Assembly: GCA_964383915.1 (NCBI GenBank) | Contig: CAYLJE010000001.1 | Span: forward strand, 1 to 64,000 | DNA: 64,000 nt | Reading direction: 5' to 3' | Origin: DRPN01 sp964383915 | GTDB taxonomy: Bacteria; Bacteroidota; Bacteroidia; Bacteroidales; VadinHA17 | Shown here: in pieces, positions 53,612 through 63,215 of the stretch | Layout of the letters: each line of letters starts with the position of its first letter | How positions within the stretch are numbered: position 1 is the stretch's first letter | The notes under the pieces: generated by a model | Database searches by the model: none | The model's input: the letters and a program-made list of their open reading frames with translations, nothing else | Told to the model about the DNA's origin: nothing | Made by a program: the position numbers and the translations under genes

Positions 53612-54834
53612 TTCCCTTGATTAATTTTTGTCCGTTTTTTAATAATTTCCATTGTATCCCAGGCAATCACAAGTTCTTCATTGGTGGGTATCACCACGAT
53701 CCTGATCTTTGATTCAGGGGTACTTATTTCTCCTTTCTTGCCTCCGATGATTTTCTTATTTATGGCAGCATCCAGATGAATCCCCAGAAACTCCAGACCG
53801 GAACAGACCATTTCCCGGATACCACTATCGTTTTCTCCTATACCTCCTGTAAAGACAAGAATATCCAGTCCATTGAGTGCTGCCGAATATGCTCCAATAT
53901 ATTTTTTAATACGGTAACTATATGTTTCGAGGGCAAGCAAGGCTCGTTCATTCCCTTCTCCGGCTGCTTTTTCTATATCACGCATATCGGAAGAAACCCC
54001 GGATATGCCTAACATACCGCTGAACTTGTTTATCAGGGTGTTGGTAGCATGAAGATTTAACTCTTCTTTTTGCATGACATAGATCATGGCTCCCAGATCC
54101 AGATCCCCGGTACGGGTCCCCATAATCAGACCTTCGACAGGGGTGAGTCCCATGGAGGTATCTACGGATTTTCCATTTTTTATGGCAGCCATCGAAGCGC
54201 CATTTCCTAAATGACAGGTGATAATTTTTTTCTTTTCATATTTACATCCCAGAAAATCACAGGCATACTTTGACACGTATCGGTGGCTGGTCCCATGGAA
54301 TCCGTAACGACGAATCCCGTATTTTTTATATAAAGAAAAAGGAATAGCATAGGTATAAGCATAAGGGGGCATGGTCTGATGAAAAGCCGTGTCAAAAACT
54401 CCTACCTGCGGAACATCAGGCAGGAGTTCTTTCATAGCGAAGATCCCTTTCAGATTAGCAGGATTGTGTAATGGCGCCAGATCCGCCACTTCCTGTATTT
54501 GCTCAATAACCGCCTCAGTGATCAGAACACTTCCACTGAATTTTTCTCCTCCGTGTACCACACGGTGTCCTATGGCATCTATCTCATCGAAATGTTTAAT
54601 ACTTCCGTGTTTGCTACTGGTAATTACACCCAGGATATATTCTATTCCCTGTTGATGGTCATATATTTCACCTTCCAAATGCACTTCATCCCCATCTTCC
54701 CGCTGGTTATTCAAAAAAGAACCATGGAGTCCTATTTTTTCAACAATGCCTTTGGCCATTACGTGTTCGCGGGTCATATCAAGCAACTGATATTTTATGG
54801 AAGAACTACCGCAGTTCAGGACAATTATTTTCAT
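53608..54834 (-). CDS. ackA: Acetate kinase
   Basis: AckA makes acetate and ATP from acetyl phosphate and ADP. The 408 residues are standard. The start 'IIVLNCGSSSIKYQLLDM', 'AIGHRVVHGGEKFSGS', 'GVFDTAFHQTMPPYAYTYAI' (catalytic Asp), 'GFHGTSHRYVS', 'CHLGNGASMAAIKNG' and 'LVFTGGIGENDSGIRE' are all present. It is coupled to ptb and follows hbd by 38 bases. Pta is two genes upstream in the same run. Confidence 0.98.
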   Translation of the reverse strand: MKIIVLNCGSSSIKYQLLDMTREHVMAKGIVEKIGLHGSFLNNQREDGDEVHLEGEIYDHQQGIEYILGVITSSKHGSIKHFDEIDAIGHRVVHGGEKFSGSVLITEAVIEQIQEVADLAPLHNPANLKGIFAMKELLPDVPQVGVFDTAFHQTMPPYAYTYAIPFSLYKKYGIRRYGFHGTSHRYVSKYACDFLGCKYEKKKIITCHLGNGASMAAIKNGKSVDTSMGLTPVEGLIMGTRTGDLDLGAMIYVMQKEELNLHATNTLINKFSGMLGISGVSSDMRDIEKAAGEGNERALLALETYSYRIKKYIGAYSAALNGLDILVFTGGIGENDSGIREMVCSGLEFLGIHLDAAINKKIIGGKKGEISTPESKIRIVVIPTNEELVIAWDTMEIIKKRTKINQGK

Positions 54835-54872
54835 ATTTTTTTTATGCTAAGTTATTAATTTTATTAACGTTG

Positions 54873-55847
54873 CTACTGATGGATAAATATCTCCGGACAA
54901 GTAATCGTTTCTCCCTTGATTCTTCCTTTTTCATAAATATAAAACCCCTGACCTGATTCGCGACCCAGGTATCCCAGACGATACAACCGTTTGATGATAG
55001 GGCTGGGTTTGAATTTCCTTTCTGCAAACTCCTGATAGAGATTATTCATCCATTTGATTACTTTATCCAGGCCAATACGGTCAGCCATCTCAAGAGGACC
55101 GAACTGGAGGCCAAACCCCAGTTTCATGATTACATCAATATTTGTAGCAGAAGCAACTCCTTCCATCAGGGTTTCACAGGCTTCATTGATCAGGACAATG
55201 ATCAGGCGGGTGCTGACATTTCCCGGTGACTCAATCAGTGGAATGACTCGTTTTCCAATGGTACGGGCAAATTTATCAACAAATTCAACGGATTTTCGAT
55301 TTGTATACATCCCTTGTACTAGTTCGACGACACCTCCACTGATAACCGAAGGTAGAAAATGCAGCCCCACAGCTCTTTCCGGATGTTTCAGAACAGACGC
55401 CAGGTCAGAAACCACGAGGGTTGAGGTATTGGAAGCAATGATGGCATCATCCCTGACAACGACTTCTATCTTTTTGAAGACTTCTTTTCTGAGTTCCAGG
55501 CCGGTTCCCGGTTTTCTGTTGTTGATTGTTTCAATAACTATATCACAATCATAGATATTATTATAATCTGTGGAGCCATGAATATGTGAAAGTATGGCTT
55601 TTTTTTCACCTACTGTCAATCCCCATTCGTCAATAGCATCATCGAGCGTCTGGTTTAATTCGAGAAACACTTCCGCAACACGGTTATCAGACAAGTCAAT
55701 GAATTCAACATTGATTCCGTTTCTGGCAACCAGATGGGCAATTTCCTGCCCCATGTTTCCGCAACCTATCAGTCCTACTTTTTGCAGACTTCCTTTTTTC
55801 TTTACTTTCTGTCTTAATGCGTATTCTTCTATTGGTTCGACATTCAT
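54873..55847 (-). CDS. 3-hydroxyacyl-CoA (3-hydroxybutyryl-CoA) dehydrogenase, divergent
   Basis: This NAD-dependent enzyme has 324 residues; classic Hbd has about 282. A 22-residue N-terminal extension precedes the Rossmann start 'VGLIGCGNMGQEIAHLVARN'. Active-site Ser142 ('SNTSTL'), His163 ('GLHFLPSV') and Glu175 ('VVELVQG') are kept. Two positions are unusual: the HFFNP motif reads HFLPS, and the catalytic Asn of 'PGFxVNR' is Thr213 ('ESPGNVSTR'). The C-terminal domain is otherwise normal ('GPLEMADRIGLDKVI', 'GRESGQGFYIYEKG'). It sits between pta and ackA, 17 bases after pta. It may act in butyrate formation or on another 3-hydroxyacyl-CoA. Confidence 0.87.
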   Translation of the reverse strand: MNVEPIEEYALRQKVKKKGSLQKVGLIGCGNMGQEIAHLVARNGINVEFIDLSDNRVAEVFLELNQTLDDAIDEWGLTVGEKKAILSHIHGSTDYNNIYDCDIVIETINNRKPGTGLELRKEVFKKIEVVVRDDAIIASNTSTLVVSDLASVLKHPERAVGLHFLPSVISGGVVELVQGMYTNRKSVEFVDKFARTIGKRVIPLIESPGNVSTRLIIVLINEACETLMEGVASATNIDVIMKLGFGLQFGPLEMADRIGLDKVIKWMNNLYQEFAERKFKPSPIIKRLYRLGYLGRESGQGFYIYEKGRIKGETITCPEIFIHQ

Positions 55848-55864
55848 ATTACTGATTTTAAAAA

Positions 55865-56872
55865 TTAAATATTAAGCCCTGCTGCCTGATTAGCTGTAAT
55901 AGCTGCCAGGTTGACAATGTCCTCTACACTACATCCTCTGGATAAATCATTGATAGGGGCAGCCATCCCCTGTAAAACGGGACCAATGGCCTCGGCATGA
56001 GCCAGACGCTGCACCAATTTGTAGCTTATATTTCCCGAGTTCAAGTCAGGGAAAATCATTACATTGGCTTTGCCGGCGATATCACTGCCGGGTGCTTTTT
56101 TCCTGCCAATAGCCGGGATGATTGCAGCATCAGCCTGTAGTTCGCCGTCGATAGAGAGGGAGGGATCCATTTCCCTGGCTTTTTGTAATGCAGTAACTAC
56201 TTTATCCACTGTTTCATGAGAAGCACTTCCTTTGGTGGAAAAACTAAGCATGGCTACCCGGGGTTCAAATCCGCCAATAACACGGGCAGTCCTGGCAGAG
56301 GTTACTGCAATCTCAGCCAGTTGAGATGCATCCGGATCAGGATTCACAGCACAATCTGCAAATACCATCATCCCATCTTCTCCAAAATCTTTGTCTTTTA
56401 CTATCATAAAAAAAGCGCCTGAAACCACACTGATGCCAGGCAGGGTACGAACGTACTGAAAAGCCGGACGCAAGACATTTCCTGTTGGATTATTGGCTCC
56501 CGCAACTTCTCCGTCAGCATCTCCGGCTTTAATCATCACCGGCCCCAGATACAAAGGATCTTCAATCAATGTAGCAGCCTCCTCCCTTGTTAACCCTTTG
56601 TGGGCGCGCAACGACATCATCAAATTAATGTATTCCTGTTTTTTGGAATGATCCAGAGGATTGATAATCTTACACTCTTTTATGTGTTCCAACCCCAGCT
56701 TCTTTGCCTGGCGATTAATTTGTCCGGGATCACCAATAAGAATAATTTCTGCTATTTTATTACCGGCAAGAATATCCCCTGCCCGCAGATTCCTTTCTTC
56801 ATACGCTTCAGGTAACACAATCCTTTTGTGTATTTTTTGTGCTTTTTCTTTAATACTTTTTATAAAATCCAT
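55865..56872 (-). CDS. pta: Phosphate acetyltransferase
   Basis: Pta converts acetyl-CoA and phosphate to acetyl phosphate and CoA. The 335 residues are the short, single-domain form without the N-terminal regulatory domains. Marks are 'RIVLPEAYEERNLRAGDIL', 'YLGPVMIKAGDADGEVAGA', 'MLSFSTKGSASHETVDKV' and 'MIFPDLNSGNISYKLVQR'. It is the first gene of the acyl-kinase cluster and works with ackA. A candidate promoter box lies 38 bases upstream. Confidence 0.96.
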   Translation of the reverse strand: MDFIKSIKEKAQKIHKRIVLPEAYEERNLRAGDILAGNKIAEIILIGDPGQINRQAKKLGLEHIKECKIINPLDHSKKQEYINLMMSLRAHKGLTREEAATLIEDPLYLGPVMIKAGDADGEVAGANNPTGNVLRPAFQYVRTLPGISVVSGAFFMIVKDKDFGEDGMMVFADCAVNPDPDASQLAEIAVTSARTARVIGGFEPRVAMLSFSTKGSASHETVDKVVTALQKAREMDPSLSIDGELQADAAIIPAIGRKKAPGSDIAGKANVMIFPDLNSGNISYKLVQRLAHAEAIGPVLQGMAAPINDLSRGCSVEDIVNLAAITANQAAGLNI

Positions 56873-56909
56873 TGTTTATCAAATAGTTATATAAATTAAA
56901 AATTTTTCT

Positions 56910-56917
56910 CAAAGGTA
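56910..56917 (-). promoter_or_regulatory. Candidate -7 box of the pta-buk cluster
   Basis: CAAAGGTA on the plus strand reads TACCTTTG on the minus strand, matching TAnnTTTG. A TTG on the minus strand (56944-56942) lies 24 bases upstream, slightly far for a -33. The box is 37 bases before the pta ATG. Confidence 0.45.
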
Positions 56918-57067
56918 GCTAAAAATCATATGATTTTATACCAATTCAAATGACTATTATCATAAGGTAAGACTGTTTTAAAACAACCGGGGAAAAAGAA
57001 TTAAATGAAGCCCTTTGCTATCTATGTAAATGTATTAATTTTAACCCGCATAAAAAAGTTTTTATAC

Positions 57068-60010
57068 ATGATTCACGATACTTACGAAGATCTTTCCGGG
57101 CAAATCAAAGGAGATCTTTATTGGGATGAAGTATCCAAGATTCTTTATGCCACGGATGCCTCGGAATACAGGGAACATCCGCTGGCTGTTTCCCGTCCTA
57201 AAGACAAAGAGGATATTAAAATAATTCTGGCATTTGCCAGAAAAAACAGTATTCCTGTAATCCCCCGGGCGGCAGGCACTTCGTTAGCCGGGCAGGTCGT
57301 TGGCAAAGGATTGGTCATGGATATTTCAAAATATATGACCCGTATTCTGGAGTTAAACAGACCAGCACACTGGGTTCATGTAGAACCGGGGGTTATCCCG
57401 GATGAACTAAATCAGTATCTTTATCCTTACGGGTTATTTTTTGGTCCGGAAACATCTACCTCAAACCGGTGTATGTTAGCCGGGATGCTGGGCAATAATT
57501 CCTGTGGGTCCCATTCGATCCTGTATGGCAGTACACGTGATCATACCCTGGAAGTAGAGACCATTCTCAGTGATGGGAGTGAAGTGATCTTTGGTCCGTT
57601 AAACCGTGAAGATTTTATTTCTAAGACTCACCAGGAGAACCTGGAAGGGAGAATTTATAAAAAACTGCATGATATCCTTTCAGACAAAGAGATTCGGGAT
57701 GAGATACGTAAACAATTTCCCCATCCTGCCATACCCCGGAGAAATAATGGTTATGCCCTGGACCTTCTGTTGGAAACAGACCCATTTACAGGCAACGGAG
57801 TTCCGTTTAATCTGGCTAAATTTCTAGCCGGATCGGAAGGAACACTGGCCGTTACAACAGGGATCAGGTTTAATCTTGTTCCGGTGCCTCCAAAAGAAAA
57901 AGGGCTGGTGTGCGTTCACCTGAAAAAAATACCGGATGCTTTTAAAGCTAATCTGATTGCATTGAAACATCATCCCGGAGCGGTTGAATTGATGGATAAG
58001 ACCGTACTCGATCTTACAAAAGATAATATTGAACAGCAAAAAAACCGGTTTTTTATTGAGGGTAATCCCGGAGCATTACTCCTGGTAGAGTTTGTGCGTG
58101 ATACCAGACAGGAGATTGCAGAGATTGCTGCTGCTCTGGAGCAGGACCTTCGCCGGGCAGGCTATGGTTATTCCTTCCCTGTCCTATATGGTAATGAGGT
58201 TAATAAAGTCTGGAATCTGAGAAAAGCAGGTCTGGGAGTTCTGGCAAATATGAAGGGAGATGCAAAACCGGTGTCGGTTATTGAAGATACCGCTGTACGT
58301 GTCGGGGATATCCCTGCCTATATGGAAGATATTGAGAATATCCTTAAAAAATATAACAAATCCTGTGTTTATTATGCCCACATTGGTTCCGGAGAAATCC
58401 ATCTAAGACCCATATTGAATCTTAGAGATCCGAATGATGTCGTGTTATTCCACACTCTTGGAGAAGAAGTATCCAGACTGGTAAAAAAATACAGGGGATC
58501 CCTTAGCGGAGAGCATGGGGACGGTCGCCTGAGGGGTGAATTTACTCCCGGGATGGTGGGAGAGAGGATCTATCAAATTTTTAGAGAAATAAAACATACA
58601 TTCGATCCATACGGAATTCTTAATCCGGGGAAAATTACGGATACACCTCCCATGAATAAATTTCTTCGTATGGACCCTGAGATCCCGGTAAAAGAAATCA
58701 AGACTTACTTTGATTTTTCTGCAACGGGAGGTTACCAGAGAGCTGCAGAAAAATGTAACGGATCAGGAGACTGCCGGAAAACAAAAAAATCCGGGGGGGT
58801 TATGTGTCCCAGTTATATGGCCACCCACGATGAAGATAAGAGCACACGTGCCCGGGCCAACATGCTGAGGGAGGTGATCACACAATCCAAAAAGGAAGAC
58901 CCGCTGGATGACCCACGTCTGTATAATATTATGGATACGTGTCTTTCGTGTAAAGGATGTAAATCGGAATGTCCTTCCAGTGTGGATATTACCCGTATGA
59001 AGGCTGAATTCCTGCAACATTATTATGATGCTCACGGAGTGCCTATGCGAACACGGTTGATTGCCTGGTACAGTGTGGTGCAGAAAATGGGTATGATTTT
59101 TCCTGCTGGCTATAATTTTTTTATGAGAAATCGTATCTTATCAAGGATCATAAAGAAAATGATTGGTTTTGCCATGGACAGATCTATGCCCCGGTTGGCT
59201 CCCCATACGTTCCGGCACTGGATCAAAAAAAATCTTCATAAGATTCAACCGCTTCATCCCACAGGGAAAGTGTTTCTCTTTGTCGATGAATTTACCAATT
59301 ATCAAGATGTAGAAATTGGTAAAAAGGCGGTTAAACTACTGGTGAACCTTGGTTATCAAGTTGAATCCCTGTCACATGCAGAGAGCGGCAGGACTTTTCT
59401 TTCCAAGGGTTTTGTAAGAAAAGCTGCAAAAATAGCAGTAAAAAATGTAAAAATATTTAAAGAAAAAGCTTCGGAACAAACCCCGTTGATTGGGATTGAA
59501 CCTTCAGCAATCCTGGGATTCAGAGATGAATACCCTGACCTGGTGGGAGATGCACTGAGAAAGGATGCCCGGCAACTGGCACAACATGCCCTGATGATTG
59601 ATGAGTTTCTGGCCCGTGAGATGAAAGCCGGAAGAATTAAAAAGGAAAGGTTCACAAAAGAAAAAAAACAGATCAAACTTCACGGTCATTGCCACCAGAA
59701 AGCGCTAAGCTCAACCGAATATTCACGATTGATCTTATCTTTTCCTGAAAATTACAGCGTGGAAGAAATCCCTTCCGGATGTTGTGGTATGGCCGGTTCT
59801 TTTGGCTTTGAGAAAGAACATTATGATTTATCTATGAAAATAGGCGAACTGGTATTATTCCCGGATATCCGGAGAACAGATAATGAGACCCTTATTGCAG
59901 CGCCAGGGACCAGTTGCCGTCATCAGATCAAAGATGGCACAGAGAAAAAATCCTATCATCCGGTAGAAATTCTTTATGATGCTTTGTTAAAGAATACCCC
60001 TTGTCCGTAA
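57068..60010 (+). CDS. FAD-linked oxidase with Fe-S and CCG domains (D-lactate/glycolate dehydrogenase type)
   Basis: This is a 980-residue fusion oxidoreductase. I start at 57068 ('MIHDTYEDLSG'); an earlier ATG at 57005 adds 21 hydrophobic residues not usual for the family. Residues about 40-190 bind FAD ('IPVIPRAAGTSLAGQVVGKG', 'GMLGNNSCGSHSILYG'). Residues about 250-530 form the oxidase C-terminal domain ('SGEHGDGRLRGEFTPGMVG'). A bacterial 4Fe-4S region follows ('CNGSGDCR', 'CLSCKGCKSECPSSVD'). Near the C terminus are CCG-type motifs 'HGHCHQKAL' and 'PSGCCGMAGSFGF'. This layout matches GlcDF-like or Dld-like D-2-hydroxyacid dehydrogenases. It is divergent from pta and may feed electrons from lactate or another 2-hydroxyacid into the cell. 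The substrate is inferred only. Confidence 0.9.
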   Translation: MIHDTYEDLSGQIKGDLYWDEVSKILYATDASEYREHPLAVSRPKDKEDIKIILAFARKNSIPVIPRAAGTSLAGQVVGKGLVMDISKYMTRILELNRPAHWVHVEPGVIPDELNQYLYPYGLFFGPETSTSNRCMLAGMLGNNSCGSHSILYGSTRDHTLEVETILSDGSEVIFGPLNREDFISKTHQENLEGRIYKKLHDILSDKEIRDEIRKQFPHPAIPRRNNGYALDLLLETDPFTGNGVPFNLAKFLAGSEGTLAVTTGIRFNLVPVPPKEKGLVCVHLKKIPDAFKANLIALKHHPGAVELMDKTVLDLTKDNIEQQKNRFFIEGNPGALLLVEFVRDTRQEIAEIAAALEQDLRRAGYGYSFPVLYGNEVNKVWNLRKAGLGVLANMKGDAKPVSVIEDTAVRVGDIPAYMEDIENILKKYNKSCVYYAHIGSGEIHLRPILNLRDPNDVVLFHTLGEEVSRLVKKYRGSLSGEHGDGRLRGEFTPGMVGERIYQIFREIKHTFDPYGILNPGKITDTPPMNKFLRMDPEIPVKEIKTYFDFSATGGYQRAAEKCNGSGDCRKTKKSGGVMCPSYMATHDEDKSTRARANMLREVITQSKKEDPLDDPRLYNIMDTCLSCKGCKSECPSSVDITRMKAEFLQHYYDAHGVPMRTRLIAWYSVVQKMGMIFPAGYNFFMRNRILSRIIKKMIGFAMDRSMPRLAPHTFRHWIKKNLHKIQPLHPTGKVFLFVDEFTNYQDVEIGKKAVKLLVNLGYQVESLSHAESGRTFLSKGFVRKAAKIAVKNVKIFKEKASEQTPLIGIEPSAILGFRDEYPDLVGDALRKDARQLAQHALMIDEFLAREMKAGRIKKERFTKEKKQIKLHGHCHQKALSSTEYSRLILSFPENYSVEEIPSGCCGMAGSFGFEKEHYDLSMKIGELVLFPDIRRTDNETLIAAPGTSCRHQIKDGTEKKSYHPVEILYDALLKNTPCP

Positions 60011-60095
60011 TTGATAAATAGATAAAAAACTTTCCCGCCACAACGATTGGTATCCAGATGAGCGGAAATCTTCTTCCTGAACTTATTATTATGCT

Positions 60096-61271
60096 TTAAC
60101 GGACAGTATTGTTATTTTTCTGTTTTATCTTTTCATAATACCGATCCAGAATATTTGTCATTAATGGTTGATAGAAATTCCAGTAGAAATAACGTTTATA
60201 ACTGAGGAAAGGAATATCAAGCATTTTACTCAGTTTATCATAATTGTAAAAATAAGATGTTCTCATTTGAACAGGATTCTTCGCAAAGTTCCCTGCCAGG
60301 TAATAATAGGGGTGATCAGTGCTACTTTCCATAACAGCAGGGAAATAAGAGGGAATGGAATTTTCAGTCAAGATAGAGTCACCTATTTCATTAACATGGA
60401 TTTTAAAATAGGAAATCACTTTATTGTTCCCGGGTTCAACAATTTCAAACCAATAGGGGAAAGGAACCTGATAGGAAAGTCCATATTTTTCCTGGCCATA
60501 TTCTGTAGTGTATATATAAGGAATATTAAAGTCCAGGTCTTTTTTATCTTCCAGAACAACTACGCGGTTATTATAATTTATGAAAACAATTCCACCGTTT
60601 TTAAAAGTCCAGGATTTTTGATATTGTTCCCGGTAAGTATTCATAATCCATTCCGGCAACTTGGGGTTTTTGATGGAATCGAGAGAAGAAAAATATTTAC
60701 CGAGCCATTCTGTCCATTTTACTCCGAAAATTTCTTCCGTTTTTACTCTTTCCAAGGGGTCTGTAGGATACGCCATAATATCGTATTCTCCGATTAAAAG
60801 TTTTTTTCTGGCTTTCATTTCCCTGAGGAAGAGATAATCATTGTTATTCAGACCTCCGTATATTTTTCTTGACCTCCGTGTTTTACTGATACCTTTATAC
60901 CAATCGTTGAAATAAACGCCATACGTATCTGTATAATAGGCCATATCGAAAGAATCAGCCATCGATATAATATTCGACAACTGAATTCTTTTAATCTCAT
61001 ATTGTTTACTGCGTTTTGGCTTTAAAGGGAAAAAACCATAATAGTCCTTTCTATTGTTGTATCTTTTGTGATCCGATTTAACATATTTTTCATGTGTAAG
61101 TATCCAATTAAAGGACCGGTGATTTTCCCGATAAAAAGTAGGTACCGTTTTATCGAGAATTAAAATCTTTAATTCTTTTTTTGGTTGAAACGCCCATTTG
61201 AATAAACTATACCCCGGAATAATTGAAAGAATCACCAGGATTATGAAAAAAGATCTCAATGACTTATTCAT
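60096..61271 (-). CDS. Conserved-looking membrane-anchored hypothetical protein
   Basis: This 391-residue protein has one N-terminal transmembrane helix (about residues 7-28) and a large outside domain. The domain starts 'KKELKILILDKTVPTFYREN', then 'HRSFNWILTHEKYV'. Later segments include 'FDMAYYTDTYGVYFNDWY', 'GGLNNNDYLFLREMK' and 'KKLLIGEYDIMAYPT', which read like a periplasmic class-I-glutamine-amidotransferase-like or GATase fold, with no catalytic Cys-His pair that I can point to. I believe similar proteins occur across Bacteroidota, but no function is known to me. It is a single-gene unit, convergent with the FAD/Fe-S oxidase. Confidence 0.7.
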   Translation of the reverse strand: MNKSLRSFFIILVILSIIPGYSLFKWAFQPKKELKILILDKTVPTFYRENHRSFNWILTHEKYVKSDHKRYNNRKDYYGFFPLKPKRSKQYEIKRIQLSNIISMADSFDMAYYTDTYGVYFNDWYKGISKTRRSRKIYGGLNNNDYLFLREMKARKKLLIGEYDIMAYPTDPLERVKTEEIFGVKWTEWLGKYFSSLDSIKNPKLPEWIMNTYREQYQKSWTFKNGGIVFINYNNRVVVLEDKKDLDFNIPYIYTTEYGQEKYGLSYQVPFPYWFEIVEPGNNKVISYFKIHVNEIGDSILTENSIPSYFPAVMESSTDHPYYYLAGNFAKNPVQMRTSYFYNYDKLSKMLDIPFLSYKRYFYWNFYQPLMTNILDRYYEKIKQKNNNTVR

Positions 61272-61314
61272 ATAAACCTGAACTTTTTTGGTTAAATAAA
61301 AGATGCCTTAGGCA

Positions 61315-61322
61315 CAAAAATA
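61315..61322 (-). promoter_or_regulatory. Candidate -7 box of the hypothetical gene at 60096
   Basis: CAAAAATA on the plus strand reads TATTTTTG on the minus strand, 43 bases before the ATG at 61271. A -33 box was not found. Confidence 0.35.
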
Positions 61323-61469
61323 CAAACATAAATGTATTAAAATAATTTTATATAAAAAATTTTGCTAAAAAAACTTTTTACTAATTCTTTATACTGACTC
61401 TTTATACTTTAGATTATTGAATTTGTTTCTAAAGGGACAAAAGAAAAAATAAAAAACCATGAAAAAATA

Positions 61470-63155
61470 CTAATAACCCTCTGCCGTATCATCTCCCCTG
61501 GGGTCTGCTCCTCCCTCCATCCGTTTGTCAGGTAATACACGGATTGCATCCACCCGGCCTATCGAACCTCTTTTTTGAAGAACATACCCTATTTTTTGGA
61601 TTTGGTTTATTACGGTGCTGTCCAGGGCATCTTCCTCATAAAAAATAACATCAGGTTTCCATTGATGATGAAAACGGCCGGCGCTTACAGCTTCCTGCAT
61701 TGTCATCTTGTATTCGGTAACATTCAACAAGGTTTGAAATACAGATGTAATAATGGTTGATCCTCCTGGTGATCCGACCACCATAAATAGTCGTCCGTTT
61801 TTTTCCACGATGGTAGGGGTCATGGAACTTAACATCCGCTTGGCCGGTTCAACTGCATTGGCTTTTCCTCCAACCAATCCATATGAATTAGGGTATCCTG
61901 GTTTGATGCTGAAATCGTCCATTTCATTATTTAATAAAAAACCGGCACTTTTGACGACCACCTTATTCCCATAACTCCGGTTCAGGGTCGTAGTAACTGC
62001 CACTGCATTGCCTTCTGCATCTATGACCGAATAATGAGTAGTTTCTTCACTTTCGTAGCTTGTCGTTTTTCCGTAAGATATACTGTCTGAAGGAGTTGCC
62101 TGATCCGGTAAAAAATCTTTCATCCGTAATTTGCAATAAGCCGGACTGATTAGATTTTTGACAGGGATATTAATAAAGTCAGGATCTCCAAGGTACTTCG
62201 CGCGGTCAGCATAAACTCTTTTTTCTGCTTCGACCATCAAATGAACGGATTTTATGGTATTCCATCCCCATTGACGCATTGGATAAGGTTCTACCATATG
62301 GAGCAATTGAATCAGAGCTACCCCTCCACTGGAAGGGGGAGGCATGGAAATAATGGTATAAGATTTATAAGAACTTTTGACAGGTTCTCTCCAGACCGAA
62401 TGATAATTGTCCATATCCTCCTGCGTAATCCAACCGCCATCCCCTTTTATCTGTGCCAGTATGGCTTCTGCCACAGGTCCCTGATAAAATCCATTTCGAC
62501 CAAAATTACGAATACGTTTCAGCGTGACTGCCAGGTTTTTCTGTACGAGTGTATCTCCTTTTTTCCAGTGTGTGTTTTTAACAAAAGAAGGGATGAAGCT
62601 ATTTACACGAAGAAAAATCCCTCTCATATGATTAAAATTACGGGCTTGTTTTTCTGTAACAGGGAATCCTTTTTCTGCCAGATCAATAGCAGGTTGGATC
62701 ACTTTCTGGAAAGGCAGATGTCCGAATTTTTTGTGAGCTTTCAACAAGCCGTCCACAGACCCAGGGACCCCGATAGCCAGATCACTGTCCGTGCTCAGCC
62801 CCGGAATAACATTTCCTGATGAATCCTGAAACATTTTTTCACTAGCCCGCAACGGAGCTTTTTCCCTAAAATCCAGTGTGGTGGAGTATCCGTTCTTTAA
62901 CCGGATAACCATAAAACCTCCCCCTCCGATATTTCCGGCTGAAGGGTAACAGACAGCAAGGGTAAAACCGGTAGCAACAGCGGCATCAATGGCATTTCCT
63001 CCCTCTTCAAGAATCTCTTTTCCTACCCTTGAAGCTTCGGGATGAGCAGATACGACCATGCCGTCTTGGGTAATCAACCCGTGCAGTTTTTTTTCTGTGT
63101 GAGGTTGACAGGAGGATAAGAGCAATATGAATATCAGTAATGAATATAAACACAT
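61470..63155 (-). CDS. ggt: Gamma-glutamyltransferase (lipoprotein)
   Basis: This Ntn-hydrolase cleaves or transfers the gamma-glutamyl group of glutathione and related peptides outside the cytoplasm. The 561 residues include a lipoprotein signal ending 'LLLSSC' (Cys16). Its N-region has no basic residue, but an in-frame stop upstream rules out a longer start. The family opening 'VVSAHPEASRVGKEILEEGG' and 'NAIDAAVATGFTLAVCYPSA' are present. Self-cleavage would occur before the Thr of 'EETTHYSVIDAEGNAVAVTT', splitting large and small subunits. 'MDDFSIKPG' and 'SSMTPTIVEKNGRLFMVVGS' shape the active site. It may scavenge glutamate or cysteine. Confidence 0.95.
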   Translation of the reverse strand: MCLYSLLIFILLLSSCQPHTEKKLHGLITQDGMVVSAHPEASRVGKEILEEGGNAIDAAVATGFTLAVCYPSAGNIGGGGFMVIRLKNGYSTTLDFREKAPLRASEKMFQDSSGNVIPGLSTDSDLAIGVPGSVDGLLKAHKKFGHLPFQKVIQPAIDLAEKGFPVTEKQARNFNHMRGIFLRVNSFIPSFVKNTHWKKGDTLVQKNLAVTLKRIRNFGRNGFYQGPVAEAILAQIKGDGGWITQEDMDNYHSVWREPVKSSYKSYTIISMPPPSSGGVALIQLLHMVEPYPMRQWGWNTIKSVHLMVEAEKRVYADRAKYLGDPDFINIPVKNLISPAYCKLRMKDFLPDQATPSDSISYGKTTSYESEETTHYSVIDAEGNAVAVTTTLNRSYGNKVVVKSAGFLLNNEMDDFSIKPGYPNSYGLVGGKANAVEPAKRMLSSMTPTIVEKNGRLFMVVGSPGGSTIITSVFQTLLNVTEYKMTMQEAVSAGRFHHQWKPDVIFYEEDALDSTVINQIQKIGYVLQKRGSIGRVDAIRVLPDKRMEGGADPRGDDTAEGY

Positions 63156-63215
63156 GTGAATTAATAATTATAGAAAAGCAGAATTCGAAACAATAACAGG
63201 ATTTCTTAATTTTAA

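Noticed and set aside
54499..54858. Open frame of 119 codons antisense to ackA
   Set aside because: It lies wholly opposite a strongly conserved gene, and its product resembles no protein family; it is a shadow of ackA.
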